A DNA stretch of 64,000 bases, taken from positions 57,501 to 121,500 of the forward strand of contig JALOAG010000004.1 of assembly GCA_023228875.1 (NCBI GenBank), given 5' to 3'. Numbering within the stretch: position 1 is the stretch's first letter; each line of letters starts with the position of its first letter. Made by a program: the position numbers and the translations under genes. The notes beneath the pieces were generated by a model, which searched no databases, was not told the DNA's origin, and saw nothing but the letters and a program-made list of their open reading frames with translations. Positions 57,401 through 64,000 of the stretch are shown here, piece after piece. This DNA is from Bacteroidia bacterium. GTDB taxonomy: Bacteria > Bacteroidota > Bacteroidia > NS11-12g > UBA955.

Positions 57401-60138
57401 CGGGCTATTATAGAGTACGCTTTTGTGTGGATGTTCCCAATCTGTCGGGAACCGGCTATTGTGAATTATGTAAGTATATTGTAGATACCATCAAATACAT
57501 CCCTGATTTCTTTGATTCAATGTACTGTTCGAGCGGTAGTTTTGGTGTGAAATTAATTAATAATACAAAGCGACTTTCTACACTTCCTATTCCTTCTTAT
57601 TCTTGGTCTGTTATGCCCGGTGCTTTGACAAGTTCAGCAGTAAACCCAAGTTTCAGTCTTGCTGCTGGAACATATAATGTTACACTGACCGTGAATGGAA
57701 CTTGTACCATCACCAAGACGATTGTTGTACCTCAGTCACCACTATCATCATTTAGTATAGCAGACTCTGTTTGTCAAGGTTCTCCGGTAATGTTTACAAA
57801 TACATCTGTTGGCTATACAAGCTCTAATTGGAATTTTGGAGATGGCGCATCTTCGCTCATTACCAATCCCACAAGGACCTATTCTTTAGCAGGTAATTAC
57901 GTGGTTACTTTATTAGTACAAAATAATTATGGTTGTTCATCATTTAGCTCAAAGAATGTGGTGGTATTGCCAAACACACTTAGTGGAAGTATTTCACCTT
58001 CTGATAGTACAATTTGTGAAGGAGATAGTATTTTATATACTGTAAATGCATCCGGTGGCTATCCCGGATATCAGTATATGTGGTCAACCGTACAAAGTGC
58101 TTCCTCAATTTGGGCTAAACATACAGGAGCTTATTATGTGGATATTACTGATAGCAAAGGGTGTATGTATAAAACTCCCCATGTTAATGTGTTGGCTAAT
58201 CCTATACCCAGACCTGAAATTAAAGGTAAGAAGGATGTATGTCAATTTGAATTAGTAAAGTTTGGAGTTAATTATCCTGCAAGCGGAGGTTATTCTATTT
58301 CATGGTTGCTACAACCGGATGGTGCTACCAATACTTCCAGCACCTTTAATTATTATTCAAGTTCATTAGGATTGAAGCAATTAACTGTAAAAGTTGTTGG
58401 TCCGACCGGATGTGTTGGCTATGATACTCTTGATTTTGTTGTCCATGCAAATCCAACTGCTTCTATTTCGTTTAGCGGAAGTTTATGTGAAGGACAAAGC
58501 AATCAATTAATTGGCAGTTCCCCTTCTTCGATGATAACTCATACTTTTTGGAACAATGGAAGTACCCAAGACACTATGATAACATCCGTACCGGATCAAT
58601 ATACTTATACAGTTGTTGATACTTTTGGTTGTAAGGGTTCACAGACAATTGTTGTAAATCCACTTCCTGATTTCTGTGGCTATCAAAAGGGTTGCTATGA
58701 AATTTGTGATACAGTGAGTCAGCTTGTTTGGTACGCACCAAAAGGCTATGCCTTCTATCAATGGTACTACAATGGAAATCCTATTGTTGGGGCTACCTCT
58801 GACACGCTACATATTCCGTTGTATCAGTCAGGAGTATATCAAGTAGAAATAACCTCAGGCTATGGTTGTAAAGCTATGTCGCCTGAAACAGATATAAGTT
58901 TTGTCAAATGTGCAAGTTGCAAATGGGATGTTACCTATAAAATCAAATGCGATAAATTTGATCCAATTACAGGTGTTCAGACCTATTTTGTAACTATGAC
59001 CTTTAATAATGGACTTGGCGGAGGTTCAACGTTCAATGTTGTACCAATGTCAGGATCAATCTCAGGTCTTTCTCCGATTACGCTGAGTGCGGGTATTAAT
59101 ACAATCAGTTTTGTTTATATTCCTACCACTGCTACAACTTCTCCTGTTTGCTTCAATTTATTGAATTATCTGAGGGATGTCCGATGTGATACTACTGTGT
59201 GTGTGAAACTCCCTGACTGTAATTTGGAGCCGTGTAAGCAAAGTGTAACATTAGAAAAAATAGATTGTGTAGGCAATGATGCAAGCGGAAACCCTCAATA
59301 TCTTGTATGTGTTAATGTAAATTGGGGAGGTTCACCGGGTTCTACGCTCACAGTTACAACTCCATCCGGTACTATTGTGCCTAATGTCTTTACGCTCGCA
59401 TCAGGTGCGCAAACCTTCTGCTTTACCTTTACAGATTTGCCTCCTATTAGCTATTTAAGCACATTATATTTCAGCTATTATGATCCAAAGGCAGAAAAAG
59501 GATGTCGTGACTCAATCATCATTGAACATAGACCATGTGAAAGTGATTGTAAGTTTGAAACCTATAATAATTGTGCACGATGCAAGGGAATAGATGGCGG
59601 TATTTCTATTTATGAATTAGATATAACGCTATATAATCCATTTGCTACCCCGGCAACAGTTACGGTGTTGCCAATTGCAGCAGGAACTTTTGGAACCATT
59701 ACTCCTAATCCTGTAGCTCCGGGAATGCAAAATGTAAAAGTGATGTTTTTTGACAATCCGCCTACAGATACTTTCATTTGCTTTAAAATTATGTTGAGTG
59801 ATGCAAGCGGTAGAAAATGTATGGCTGAAGTTTGTATGTATTTGCCTCCTTGTAGGGACGATATGGGTGTGCAATCAATTGCAGCACAAGCAAGTATGAA
59901 GTTAGCACCGAATCCTGCAATTCATGAAGTAGCTGTGTATTATAATGTTACTTCGGGCGTTGCTCCAACTTTTGAAATTATGGACATGACAGGTCGCAAG
60001 CTGATTGAAGTACCTACTGAATATAGAAATGGAGTGGTACACATTAATGTTCAAGATTTGTCACCGGGCACATATTTGGTGCGCCTTGTTTCCGAAGGAT
60101 CCGGATTGCAAACCCAACGATTGATTATTGTTAAATAA
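54475..60138 (+). CDS. Giant Cys-rich secreted protein with PKD/Ig-like repeats and T9SS domain
   Basis: This 1887-residue protein has an extended signal peptide (hydrophobic stretch about 20-34, ending SRA-Q). The body is a chain of Ig-like and PKD domains with the repeating layout 'G...VC.G....Y.......W....G......V.W', giving about two Cys per unit. Clear PKD cores are YEWIWGDGQTT, YHWNFGDGSTGSGPNPSHIY and SNWNFGDGASS. The last third holds three Cys-rich segments (CKWDVTYKIKCD; CKQSVTLEKIDCVG; CKFETYNNCARCKG) that resemble each other. A T9SS type A domain (LAPNPAIHEV...GTYLVRLVS) ends the protein. A role as a disulfide-stabilised surface fibre is inference; no enzyme motif is visible. Confidence 0.82.
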   Translation: MEITLQKLTQKKSISHTIKPVMVLLLFVFSMSSRAQTCSIVGDTIVCSNQVNTYSTGYAGTYHYQWNAYGGVLTGSGTSVSVSWSNVSSGQVTLIVRDALNNIVCSTVLNVSIRPKPTPAIAPSYAVGCGIHDPKGGQPDKRDVLECLNACDSSWITYTTPNHPGSTYSWVITGAANYTPSTTNSITVYWTAIGSGTVKVIETDSFGCFGENELCVKIVGKPKALFTAMPTPVGGVINACLNQSILFMNLSSAGAGTPLTTYEWIWGDGQTTVQTAPAPNASHSYNTPGTYIVSLVVQNECRCKDTFQMKVEVSSTPGPDIACISTVCPGSVVTYHTSAACPTYQWSVTNGTIIGDSTNSSVTVMWGSATPAIITLSTPGCSGTCSSPTSLVVPVIPPSATIQGPNLVCHGDMVKYSISCNIPIDSIKWHLPGGMTLVSGDTINGHEITVWIDYAYTTGTIKVDYFHHIPGSTQELSCGGTATLAVSARPKLMLNGSTEICENAPLNIYHSPAVSGLIKWEVTDVSGSMVYFSNISSGTVPFALPSPGSVWTYGPGLFYVKASSLSGDYCNSPQQIMIKVNAAPPPPDSIVGPNPVCPSRPYSYLAFPTSSNYAIVWNVQNGAPSMIGGTSISVLWNISGPYILSAVQVDPLTGCKSQPLHDTIQSILPLTAPVIFGPDTVCSNTNVVYNVSVPGDNFYWTINPSIAGSVISGQGSGTITVEWNNYIGNATLGVVRTVCGQTISNSKNVKIIAPPTPSMTIPSVICAGVSAVMSTPTVAASYHWNFGDGSTGSGPNPSHIYSGAGNYIVTLTVTYSGTCSGTASATGSIMVNPKPNITISTPDPNLFCGPIGTVNMYVAAPVTGTSYSWYKSPATLVGTGNSYNTNALGSYYVVGTNSFGCQGTSNVIPIDTLCDTCSPDPAYTHNFTIIKQSCNTDSFSGSYTSGAINPRWNFDDPFSGSNTAVGATATHTFKEPGYYRVRFCVDVPNLSGTGYCELCKYIVDTIKYIPDFFDSMYCSSGSFGVKLINNTKRLSTLPIPSYSWSVMPGALTSSAVNPSFSLAAGTYNVTLTVNGTCTITKTIVVPQSPLSSFSIADSVCQGSPVMFTNTSVGYTSSNWNFGDGASSLITNPTRTYSLAGNYVVTLLVQNNYGCSSFSSKNVVVLPNTLSGSISPSDSTICEGDSILYTVNASGGYPGYQYMWSTVQSASSIWAKHTGAYYVDITDSKGCMYKTPHVNVLANPIPRPEIKGKKDVCQFELVKFGVNYPASGGYSISWLLQPDGATNTSSTFNYYSSSLGLKQLTVKVVGPTGCVGYDTLDFVVHANPTASISFSGSLCEGQSNQLIGSSPSSMITHTFWNNGSTQDTMITSVPDQYTYTVVDTFGCKGSQTIVVNPLPDFCGYQKGCYEICDTVSQLVWYAPKGYAFYQWYYNGNPIVGATSDTLHIPLYQSGVYQVEITSGYGCKAMSPETDISFVKCASCKWDVTYKIKCDKFDPITGVQTYFVTMTFNNGLGGGSTFNVVPMSGSISGLSPITLSAGINTISFVYIPTTATTSPVCFNLLNYLRDVRCDTTVCVKLPDCNLEPCKQSVTLEKIDCVGNDASGNPQYLVCVNVNWGGSPGSTLTVTTPSGTIVPNVFTLASGAQTFCFTFTDLPPISYLSTLYFSYYDPKAEKGCRDSIIIEHRPCESDCKFETYNNCARCKGIDGGISIYELDITLYNPFATPATVTVLPIAAGTFGTITPNPVAPGMQNVKVMFFDNPPTDTFICFKIMLSDASGRKCMAEVCMYLPPCRDDMGVQSIAAQASMKLAPNPAIHEVAVYYNVTSGVAPTFEIMDMTGRKLIEVPTEYRNGVVHINVQDLSPGTYLVRLVSEGSGLQTQRLIIVK

Positions 60139-60160
60139 TTTAGATTATCACTTGTTATAA

Positions 60161-60199
60161 AGCCGATTGTTACTTGTAACAATCGGCTGTTTAATTTTT
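60161..60199 (+). terminator. Terminator after the 1887-residue surface protein gene
   Basis: AGCCGATTGTTAC (60161-60173) and GTAACAATCGGCT (60176-60188) form a long stem with a small loop at its tip, followed by the T-rich GTTTAATTTTT. It lies 23 bp after the stop codon. Confidence 0.8.
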
Positions 60200-60262
60200 G
60201 AATGTTAATATTAAATACAGAGAAAATACTTGATTAATGACAGTCTTGAGATGACAGAGAAA

Positions 60263-60293
60263 TTGTGAGAGTGCATTAAAACCTCTATCTTTG
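60263..60293 (+). promoter_or_regulatory. Promoter of the peroxiredoxin gene
   Basis: TTG at 60263-60265, a 20-bp spacer and TATCTTTG at 60286-60293 match the Bacteroidota consensus. Transcription from about 60300 gives a leader of about 20 nt to the ATG at 60321 and excludes the in-frame TTG at 60291 as start. No OxyR-type palindrome was recognised. Confidence 0.65.
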
Positions 60294-60320
60294 CCACTCA
60301 AAATTAAATCAATAAAAATT

Positions 60321-60950
60321 ATGACATTAGTAGGAAAAAAAGCTCCGGTTTTCAAAGCACCGGCTGTTGTAAATGGAAATGAAATCGTTAAAGAATTTTC
60401 ATTAAGCCAATATGAAGGTAAAAGTTATGTGGTATTCTTTTTCTATCCAAAAGACTTCACATTTGTTTGCCCCACGGAATTACATGCTTTTCAAGAAAAG
60501 TTAGACGAATTTAAGAAAAGAGGATGCGAAGTAGTAGCTTGTAGCACAGACACAGAAGAAAGCCACTGGAGTTGGTTGCAAATGCCTAAAAATAAGGGCG
60601 GTATTGAGGGTGTAAAGTACCCGATTGTTGCAGATACTGCAAAAACTATTTCTACAAACTATGGAGTGCTTGCAGGTGACTATGAATATGATGATAATGG
60701 TCAACTGATTGCAAAAGGTCCTATGGTAGCATACAGAGGATTGTTTTTGATTGACAAAAAGGGAATCATTCACCATGAGTTGATTAATAACTTGCCTTTG
60801 GGAAGAAATGTTGATGAGGCGATAAGAATGTTAGATTCTTTAAAACATTTTGAAGAGTTTGGTGAAGTTTGCCCCGCCAATTGGTCTGAAGGCAAAAATG
60901 CAATGAAAGCTACTTTTGACGGTGTAGCTAATTATTTATCAAACAATTGA
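60321..60950 (+). CDS. Typical 2-Cys peroxiredoxin (AhpC/Prx1 family)
   Basis: The start at 60321 (MTLVGKKAPVFKAPAV) matches the family and follows the promoter. The 209-residue product has the peroxidatic Cys in FYPKDFTFVCPTELHAFQEK near residue 52 and the resolving Cys in FGEVCPANWSEG near residue 177. The catalytic Thr and Arg are also present (PTEL; VAYRGLFLIDKKG). The enzyme reduces hydrogen peroxide and organic peroxides in the cytoplasm using thioredoxin or an AhpF-like reductase; no ahpF is adjacent. A strong terminator follows 19 bp after the stop codon. Confidence 0.95.
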   Translation: MTLVGKKAPVFKAPAVVNGNEIVKEFSLSQYEGKSYVVFFFYPKDFTFVCPTELHAFQEKLDEFKKRGCEVVACSTDTEESHWSWLQMPKNKGGIEGVKYPIVADTAKTISTNYGVLAGDYEYDDNGQLIAKGPMVAYRGLFLIDKKGIIHHELINNLPLGRNVDEAIRMLDSLKHFEEFGEVCPANWSEGKNAMKATFDGVANYLSNN

Positions 60951-60969
60951 TTAAACAGTTGAGATATAG

Positions 60970-61002
60970 AAAACCGATGTTTAACTAAGCATCGGTTTTT
61001 TT
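60970..61002 (+). terminator. Terminator after the peroxiredoxin gene
   Basis: AAAACCGATG (60970-60979) pairs with CATCGGTTTT (60990-60999) around TTTAACTAAG and runs into a T-tract to 61002. It ends only 5 bp before the next gene's ATG. Confidence 0.85.
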
Positions 61003-61007
61003 AGAAA

Positions 61008-63032
61008 ATGAGCAATTACTGGAAATCATCAATCTTCTTTCTGCTAAACATTCTTGTTTGTGGAAACCTGCTTGGTCAAAAACAAACGAATATTTGGTAT
61101 TTTGGTAATGGAGCCGGTATCAATTTCAACAATGTTCCGCCCATTGTATTGACCAATGGTGCAATGTATGCCCAAGAAGGATGTTCCGGTATGGCAGACA
61201 GTAATGGCAACATTAAAGTATATTCAGATGGGATTACAGCATGGAGCAAGAATCATAGTATTTTGCCTTTCTCAACCGGCTTAATGGGAGGAACTGATGT
61301 TACACAATCTGCTTTGCTTGTGCCAATGCCAAAAGATGCAAGCAAATATTATCTTTTTACGGTAGAAGGAGGGGTGTATTCAAAAGGGTTCAGGTATTCA
61401 ATTGTTGATACTAAACTCAATGGCGGCATAGGAGATATTGAACCGCTAAACAAAAATGTATTGCTTCAAACTCCTATCAGTGAAAAACTTGCAGCAACGC
61501 ACCATGCAAATGGAAGAGATATTTGGATTATTGTGCACGGTCAGGAAGATGCCTCCTTTTATGCGTATTTACTCACTCCCTCAGGTATGAGTACTACACC
61601 TGTGGTTTCAACCTTGGGATTAAAATATAATAAATACAGCCGATTTAGAGGACAACTAAAAATCTCTCCTTCAGGAGATAAGATTGCTTGCAGTAATACT
61701 CAAATGAACATTACAGAACTGTTTGATTTTGATAAACAAACCGGCAAACTAACCAATAGGATTGAGATTCCTTTAACTATTTCTTACGGATGTGAATTTT
61801 CTCCTGATGAAACCAAGTTGTATATCTCGCAAGTAAATACTTTCAGTATCAGTAGCTACGGGGTCTATCAATTTGACATTACTACGTGGGATAGCGCTTC
61901 AATTAGCAGTAGTAAATTCTTAATTGAAACACAGAGTCCGCGAGGTTATGGTTCGCTGCAATTAGCTTCTGATAACAAAGTTTATGTAGCACGTCATAAT
62001 AATAATTACATAGGTGTAATCAATGACCCGAATTTGTCCGGCACTTCATCCAATTATGTTGCAGATGGCGTTGACTTGCTTGGAAATGTGAGTTGGTATG
62101 GTTTGCCCAATTTTGTTTCAAGTCTTTTCAGAAAAGTTTATGAAGTGACTTTTGAAAGTAAAACCGGTTGTATTGCAGACAGCAATATGTTTGAATTTAC
62201 AGGCTCTCCGGGTTATGATAGCTTAGTATGGGATTTTGGAGATGGAACAACGCCTTTGCTTTCGTTTGATAATCTTGTTAAACATCATTATGCAGATGCC
62301 GGTACATATCCTGTTACAATTCAATATTTTATTGATGGAACGGTACATCAAGCTACTGATAGTGTTACACTCAATGTAGCAAATGTAACAATCAATGACT
62401 TTGCAGGATGTGAGGGTTATAGTGTAACTGTTGGTTCTCAGACGTATGATAAAACAGGAGTGTATAAAGACTTGCTGAATGATTGCGATACATTAATCAC
62501 ACGGCTAACTATTTTTTCTAATCCTACTTTCGAATTGTTTGTTACACATGATAGTTGTGAAAAGAATACAGGGAAAGTAGTAGCCCAACATGTCAATGCA
62601 AGCAGTCCTTATAGTTTTCAGTGGAATACCGGTTCTGTAGATTCCATAATCTATAATCTGAGCAGTGGCAGCTATAGTTTGACGGTTACCGACAGTGCAG
62701 GATGTAAGCATGCTGAGAGTGTCAATGTGTTCAATCTCAGAAATCAATGTGAGTTTGCGCTCTATGTGCCTGATGTGTTTTCGCCCAATGGCGATAATTT
62801 GAATGATGTATTTGGTGTGAGTGCTTATTATTTGTCAAGTTTTGACATGAAAATCTATAACCCTTGGGGAGCATTGATTTATCAAACTGATGACACCCTT
62901 GCAACATGGGATGGAACATATAACAATCAGCCTTGTCCGACTGGTGTGTACGTGGTTGTAATACAGTATAAAACAAATGCTTTGGTGGGACAGTCCTTAT
63001 TGCATAGGTCCACTTTACAACTTTTGCGCTAA
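61008..63032 (+). CDS. Secreted T9SS type B (gliding-type C-terminal domain) protein
   Basis: This 674-residue protein has a signal peptide (ending LLG-Q near residue 24). The N-terminal half is a beta-propeller-like region common in Bacteroidota secreted proteins, starting NIWYFGNGAGINFN and including QEGCSGMADSNGNIKVYSDG. A PKD domain (SLVWDFGDGTTPLL) and a SprB-like repeat (PYSFQWNTGSVDSIIYNLSS, LTVTDSAGC) follow. The end has VPDVFSPNGDNLNDVFGV and WDGTYNNQPCPTGVYVVVIQ, the type B T9SS domain. The function is unknown; it is exported and attached or released by T9SS. The peroxiredoxin terminator ends 5 bp upstream of the ATG, and no promoter was found in between. Confidence 0.87.
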   Translation: MSNYWKSSIFFLLNILVCGNLLGQKQTNIWYFGNGAGINFNNVPPIVLTNGAMYAQEGCSGMADSNGNIKVYSDGITAWSKNHSILPFSTGLMGGTDVTQSALLVPMPKDASKYYLFTVEGGVYSKGFRYSIVDTKLNGGIGDIEPLNKNVLLQTPISEKLAATHHANGRDIWIIVHGQEDASFYAYLLTPSGMSTTPVVSTLGLKYNKYSRFRGQLKISPSGDKIACSNTQMNITELFDFDKQTGKLTNRIEIPLTISYGCEFSPDETKLYISQVNTFSISSYGVYQFDITTWDSASISSSKFLIETQSPRGYGSLQLASDNKVYVARHNNNYIGVINDPNLSGTSSNYVADGVDLLGNVSWYGLPNFVSSLFRKVYEVTFESKTGCIADSNMFEFTGSPGYDSLVWDFGDGTTPLLSFDNLVKHHYADAGTYPVTIQYFIDGTVHQATDSVTLNVANVTINDFAGCEGYSVTVGSQTYDKTGVYKDLLNDCDTLITRLTIFSNPTFELFVTHDSCEKNTGKVVAQHVNASSPYSFQWNTGSVDSIIYNLSSGSYSLTVTDSAGCKHAESVNVFNLRNQCEFALYVPDVFSPNGDNLNDVFGVSAYYLSSFDMKIYNPWGALIYQTDDTLATWDGTYNNQPCPTGVYVVVIQYKTNALVGQSLLHRSTLQLLR

Positions 63033-63223
63033 TTCAGCTTTGAATTTTAACCTGTTTCACTTGATGATTTTTGGCGATTAGCAAGGGTTGTTGCTGTGTT
63101 GTATCAATGAGAAATTTATTTCTGTGTAAATATAAAAACGGCATTGTTCTATGTCATTTTCAATGTTAAGCAGATTGCTACAGGGTAAAATGAAAGCACA
63201 AAAGATATACGCAAAAATGCGTA

Positions 63224-63254
63224 TTGCCTAAAGTGTTTCCAAGTGGTATTTTTG
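63224..63254 (+). promoter_or_regulatory. Promoter of a candidate small RNA
   Basis: TTG at 63224-63226, a 20-bp spacer and TATTTTTG at 63247-63254 match the Bacteroidota consensus very well, yet no gene with a credible start follows on this strand. Transcription would begin near 63261. Confidence 0.6.
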
Positions 63255-63260
63255 TTTTGT

Positions 63261-63404
63261 GTATGATGAAAGTTGGGTAACATACACTTCCATCTTGTAA
63301 CTCTGGTGAAGACTACAAGTGAGGGTATGTTCTTAAATAAAATCTTCCAATTGTCAGTTGTCGGATTTTTTGGCCTTTGAGAATTTTCTCAAAGGTTTTT
63401 TTTT
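63261..63404 (+). ncRNA. Candidate structured small RNA, about 140 nt, possibly 6S-like
   Basis: A promoter ends at 63254 and a terminator closes at 63404, with no plausible ORF between. The RNA can form one long rod. The outer stem is TGAAAGTTGGG (63267-63277) with TCCAATTGTCA (63346-63356), one mismatch. The next stem is AACATAC (63279-63285) with GTATGTT (63325-63331). CTTC (63287-63290) pairs with GAGG (63321-63324), and CTTGTA (63294-63299) with TACAAG (63314-63319) around a 14-nt loop. A one-sided bulge of 14 nt separates the outer and inner stems. A rod with a bulge is reminiscent of 6S RNA (a 6S-Flavo family is known in Bacteroidota), but I cannot confirm the family. The remaining intergenic bases (63033-63223) hold nothing I recognise. 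Confidence 0.5.
63374..63404 (+). terminator. Terminator of the candidate small RNA
   Basis: CCTTTGAGAA (63374-63383) pairs with TTCTCAAAGG (63386-63395), then a run of nine T. It lies 340 bp after the nearest upstream gene, which fits a separate short transcript. It could also stop transcription from the upstream surface-protein gene. Confidence 0.8.
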
Positions 63405-63423
63405 GACAAAGCTGATTCTTGCC

Positions 63424-64000
63424 CTACTCCTTAACCTTGATAACGCGCACTTTCCATACTACAGGACCTTCTTCAAGGTATTCCCATCTGAAAGGCTCTT
63501 TGCTTTCTGCTTCCATTTGATAATAAAGAGGTTTGGGGTCGTGGTCGTTTATGAGGATAAAAGCTTCACCTGCTTGAATGTCTGCAAAGGCTTTATAAAA
63601 AATCTCATGTCTTTCTGTTGGAGTGTAGGGGCGGACATCAAACTCATTGACAACCATAAATCCATCATCTCCCAAACCACTTTTTATTGTTTTGGTTAGG
63701 TGTACTACCACTTCGCCTTCTTCTCTCTTTTTGTAAACCCATCTAAATTGACCTTCAAATTTCATGATAAAGGTTCCGTAGATTTCTTCAGGGTTTTCTG
63801 CTGCTACTATTTCCATTACATCCCCTTCCTTCATCATTCCGTAACGGTGGAAAATCACGTGCTTCCAATCCTTTTTTTCTACCTTGCGTAAGTCCATCAT
63901 GGTAGAAATTTCAGTAAATTCTCTTCCGATAGAATCTTCCAAACGTGTTACTTTAACTTTCCACTCTCTTCCTCCTCGGTTCAGGTAATCCCAGCCTACC
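63424..64000 (-). CDS. Protein of repeated DUF2249-like units (cut by right edge)
   Basis: The frame is open to the right edge, so this is the C-terminal end of a longer gene; the TTG at 63942 is not needed as a start. The visible part of about 190 residues ends FRWEYLEEGPVVWKVRVIKV. The segment at the very edge, GWDYLNRGGREWKVKVTRL, repeats the same ending, so at least two copies of a DUF2249-like module are present. Other module marks are RKVEKKDWKHVIFHRYGMMK, FDVRPYTPTERHEIFYKAF and GEAFILINDHDPKPLYYQME. Such domains are small TusA-like folds found near nitrogen-oxide and redox genes. The exact role is unknown. The C-terminus faces the candidate small RNA 19 bp away. Confidence 0.8.
   Translation of the reverse strand, partial: VGWDYLNRGGREWKVKVTRLEDSIGREFTEISTMMDLRKVEKKDWKHVIFHRYGMMKEGDVMEIVAAENPEEIYGTFIMKFEGQFRWVYKKREEGEVVVHLTKTIKSGLGDDGFMVVNEFDVRPYTPTERHEIFYKAFADIQAGEAFILINDHDPKPLYYQMEAESKEPFRWEYLEEGPVVWKVRVIKVKE

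Noticed and set aside
63358..63699. A 113-residue plus-strand ORF starting inside the small-RNA terminator region
   Set aside because: It is antisense to the DUF2249-like gene, crosses a strong terminator, and has no recognisable protein features.
1..64000. CRISPR arrays, insertion sequences, prophage, restriction-modification or toxin-antitoxin loci
   Set aside because: No regularly spaced direct repeats, transposase, integrase, phage structural, methyltransferase or paired small toxin genes were recognised.

Overview
The window is AT-rich bacterial chromosome from a member of the Bacteroidota. Three things point there: proteins with C-terminal type IX secretion (T9SS) sorting domains (type A 'YPNP' and the gliding type B form), Bacteroidota-style promoters (TTG or TTTG, about 20 bp, then TAnnTTTG), and almost no Shine-Dalgarno sequences. 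I cannot resolve the genus. No T9SS machinery, tRNA, rRNA, CRISPR array, insertion sequence or prophage was seen.

Layout. 1-4.3 kb: the end of a TonB-dependent receptor gene, two secreted T9SS proteins and a BtuG-like beta-propeller lipoprotein, which together look like a cobalamin (or similar cofactor) capture operon. 4.4-13.4 kb: two very large tandem paralogous surface proteins (beta-helix, PKD domains, T9SS domain), each followed by a strong terminator. 13.4-21.5 kb (minus strand): polA, a hotdog thioesterase, and the cell-division/wall block murC-ftsQ-ftsA-ftsZ. 21.6-26.3 kb (minus): a T9SS protein of unknown function, a FadL-like outer-membrane protein and an Asn/Tyr/Gly/Ser-rich lipoprotein. 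26.4-29.4 kb: archaeal/eukaryotic-type proS, an FMN reductase, and the rpmH-rnpA-yidD cluster; rpmH (52 aa) was found by direct reading. 29.7-34.6 kb: a POT peptide transporter, a DinB-like protein, a lipoprotein overlapping an M64 metallopeptidase gene, and a potassium channel with a zinc ribbon. 34.7-37.1 kb: a BspA/DUF285-type T9SS surface protein gene broken by two in-frame stop codons. 37.3-45.9 kb: a TPR lipoprotein, fabI, purB, an aminotransferase, comB, yraN, an ADP-forming acyl-CoA synthetase and a BaiN/HI0933 flavoprotein. 46-52.2 kb (minus): a complete RND efflux operon (regulator, adaptor, pump, outer-membrane factor) with a palindrome in the regulator promoter. 52.4-63 kb: dnaG, a 1887-residue PKD/T9SS protein, a 2-Cys peroxiredoxin and a type B T9SS protein. 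63.2-63.4 kb: a candidate structured small RNA with its own promoter and terminator. The right edge cuts a protein made of repeated DUF2249-like units.

Much of the window is housekeeping (replication, division, tRNA charging, lipid and purine synthesis) interleaved with surface-protein genes: nine probable T9SS cargo genes, one of them a pseudogene. The most interesting items are the structured RNA at about 63261-63404, the operator-like palindrome at 52219-52244, the two-stop pseudogene, the B12-type capture operon with two little-described secreted proteins, and the tandem giant paralogs.
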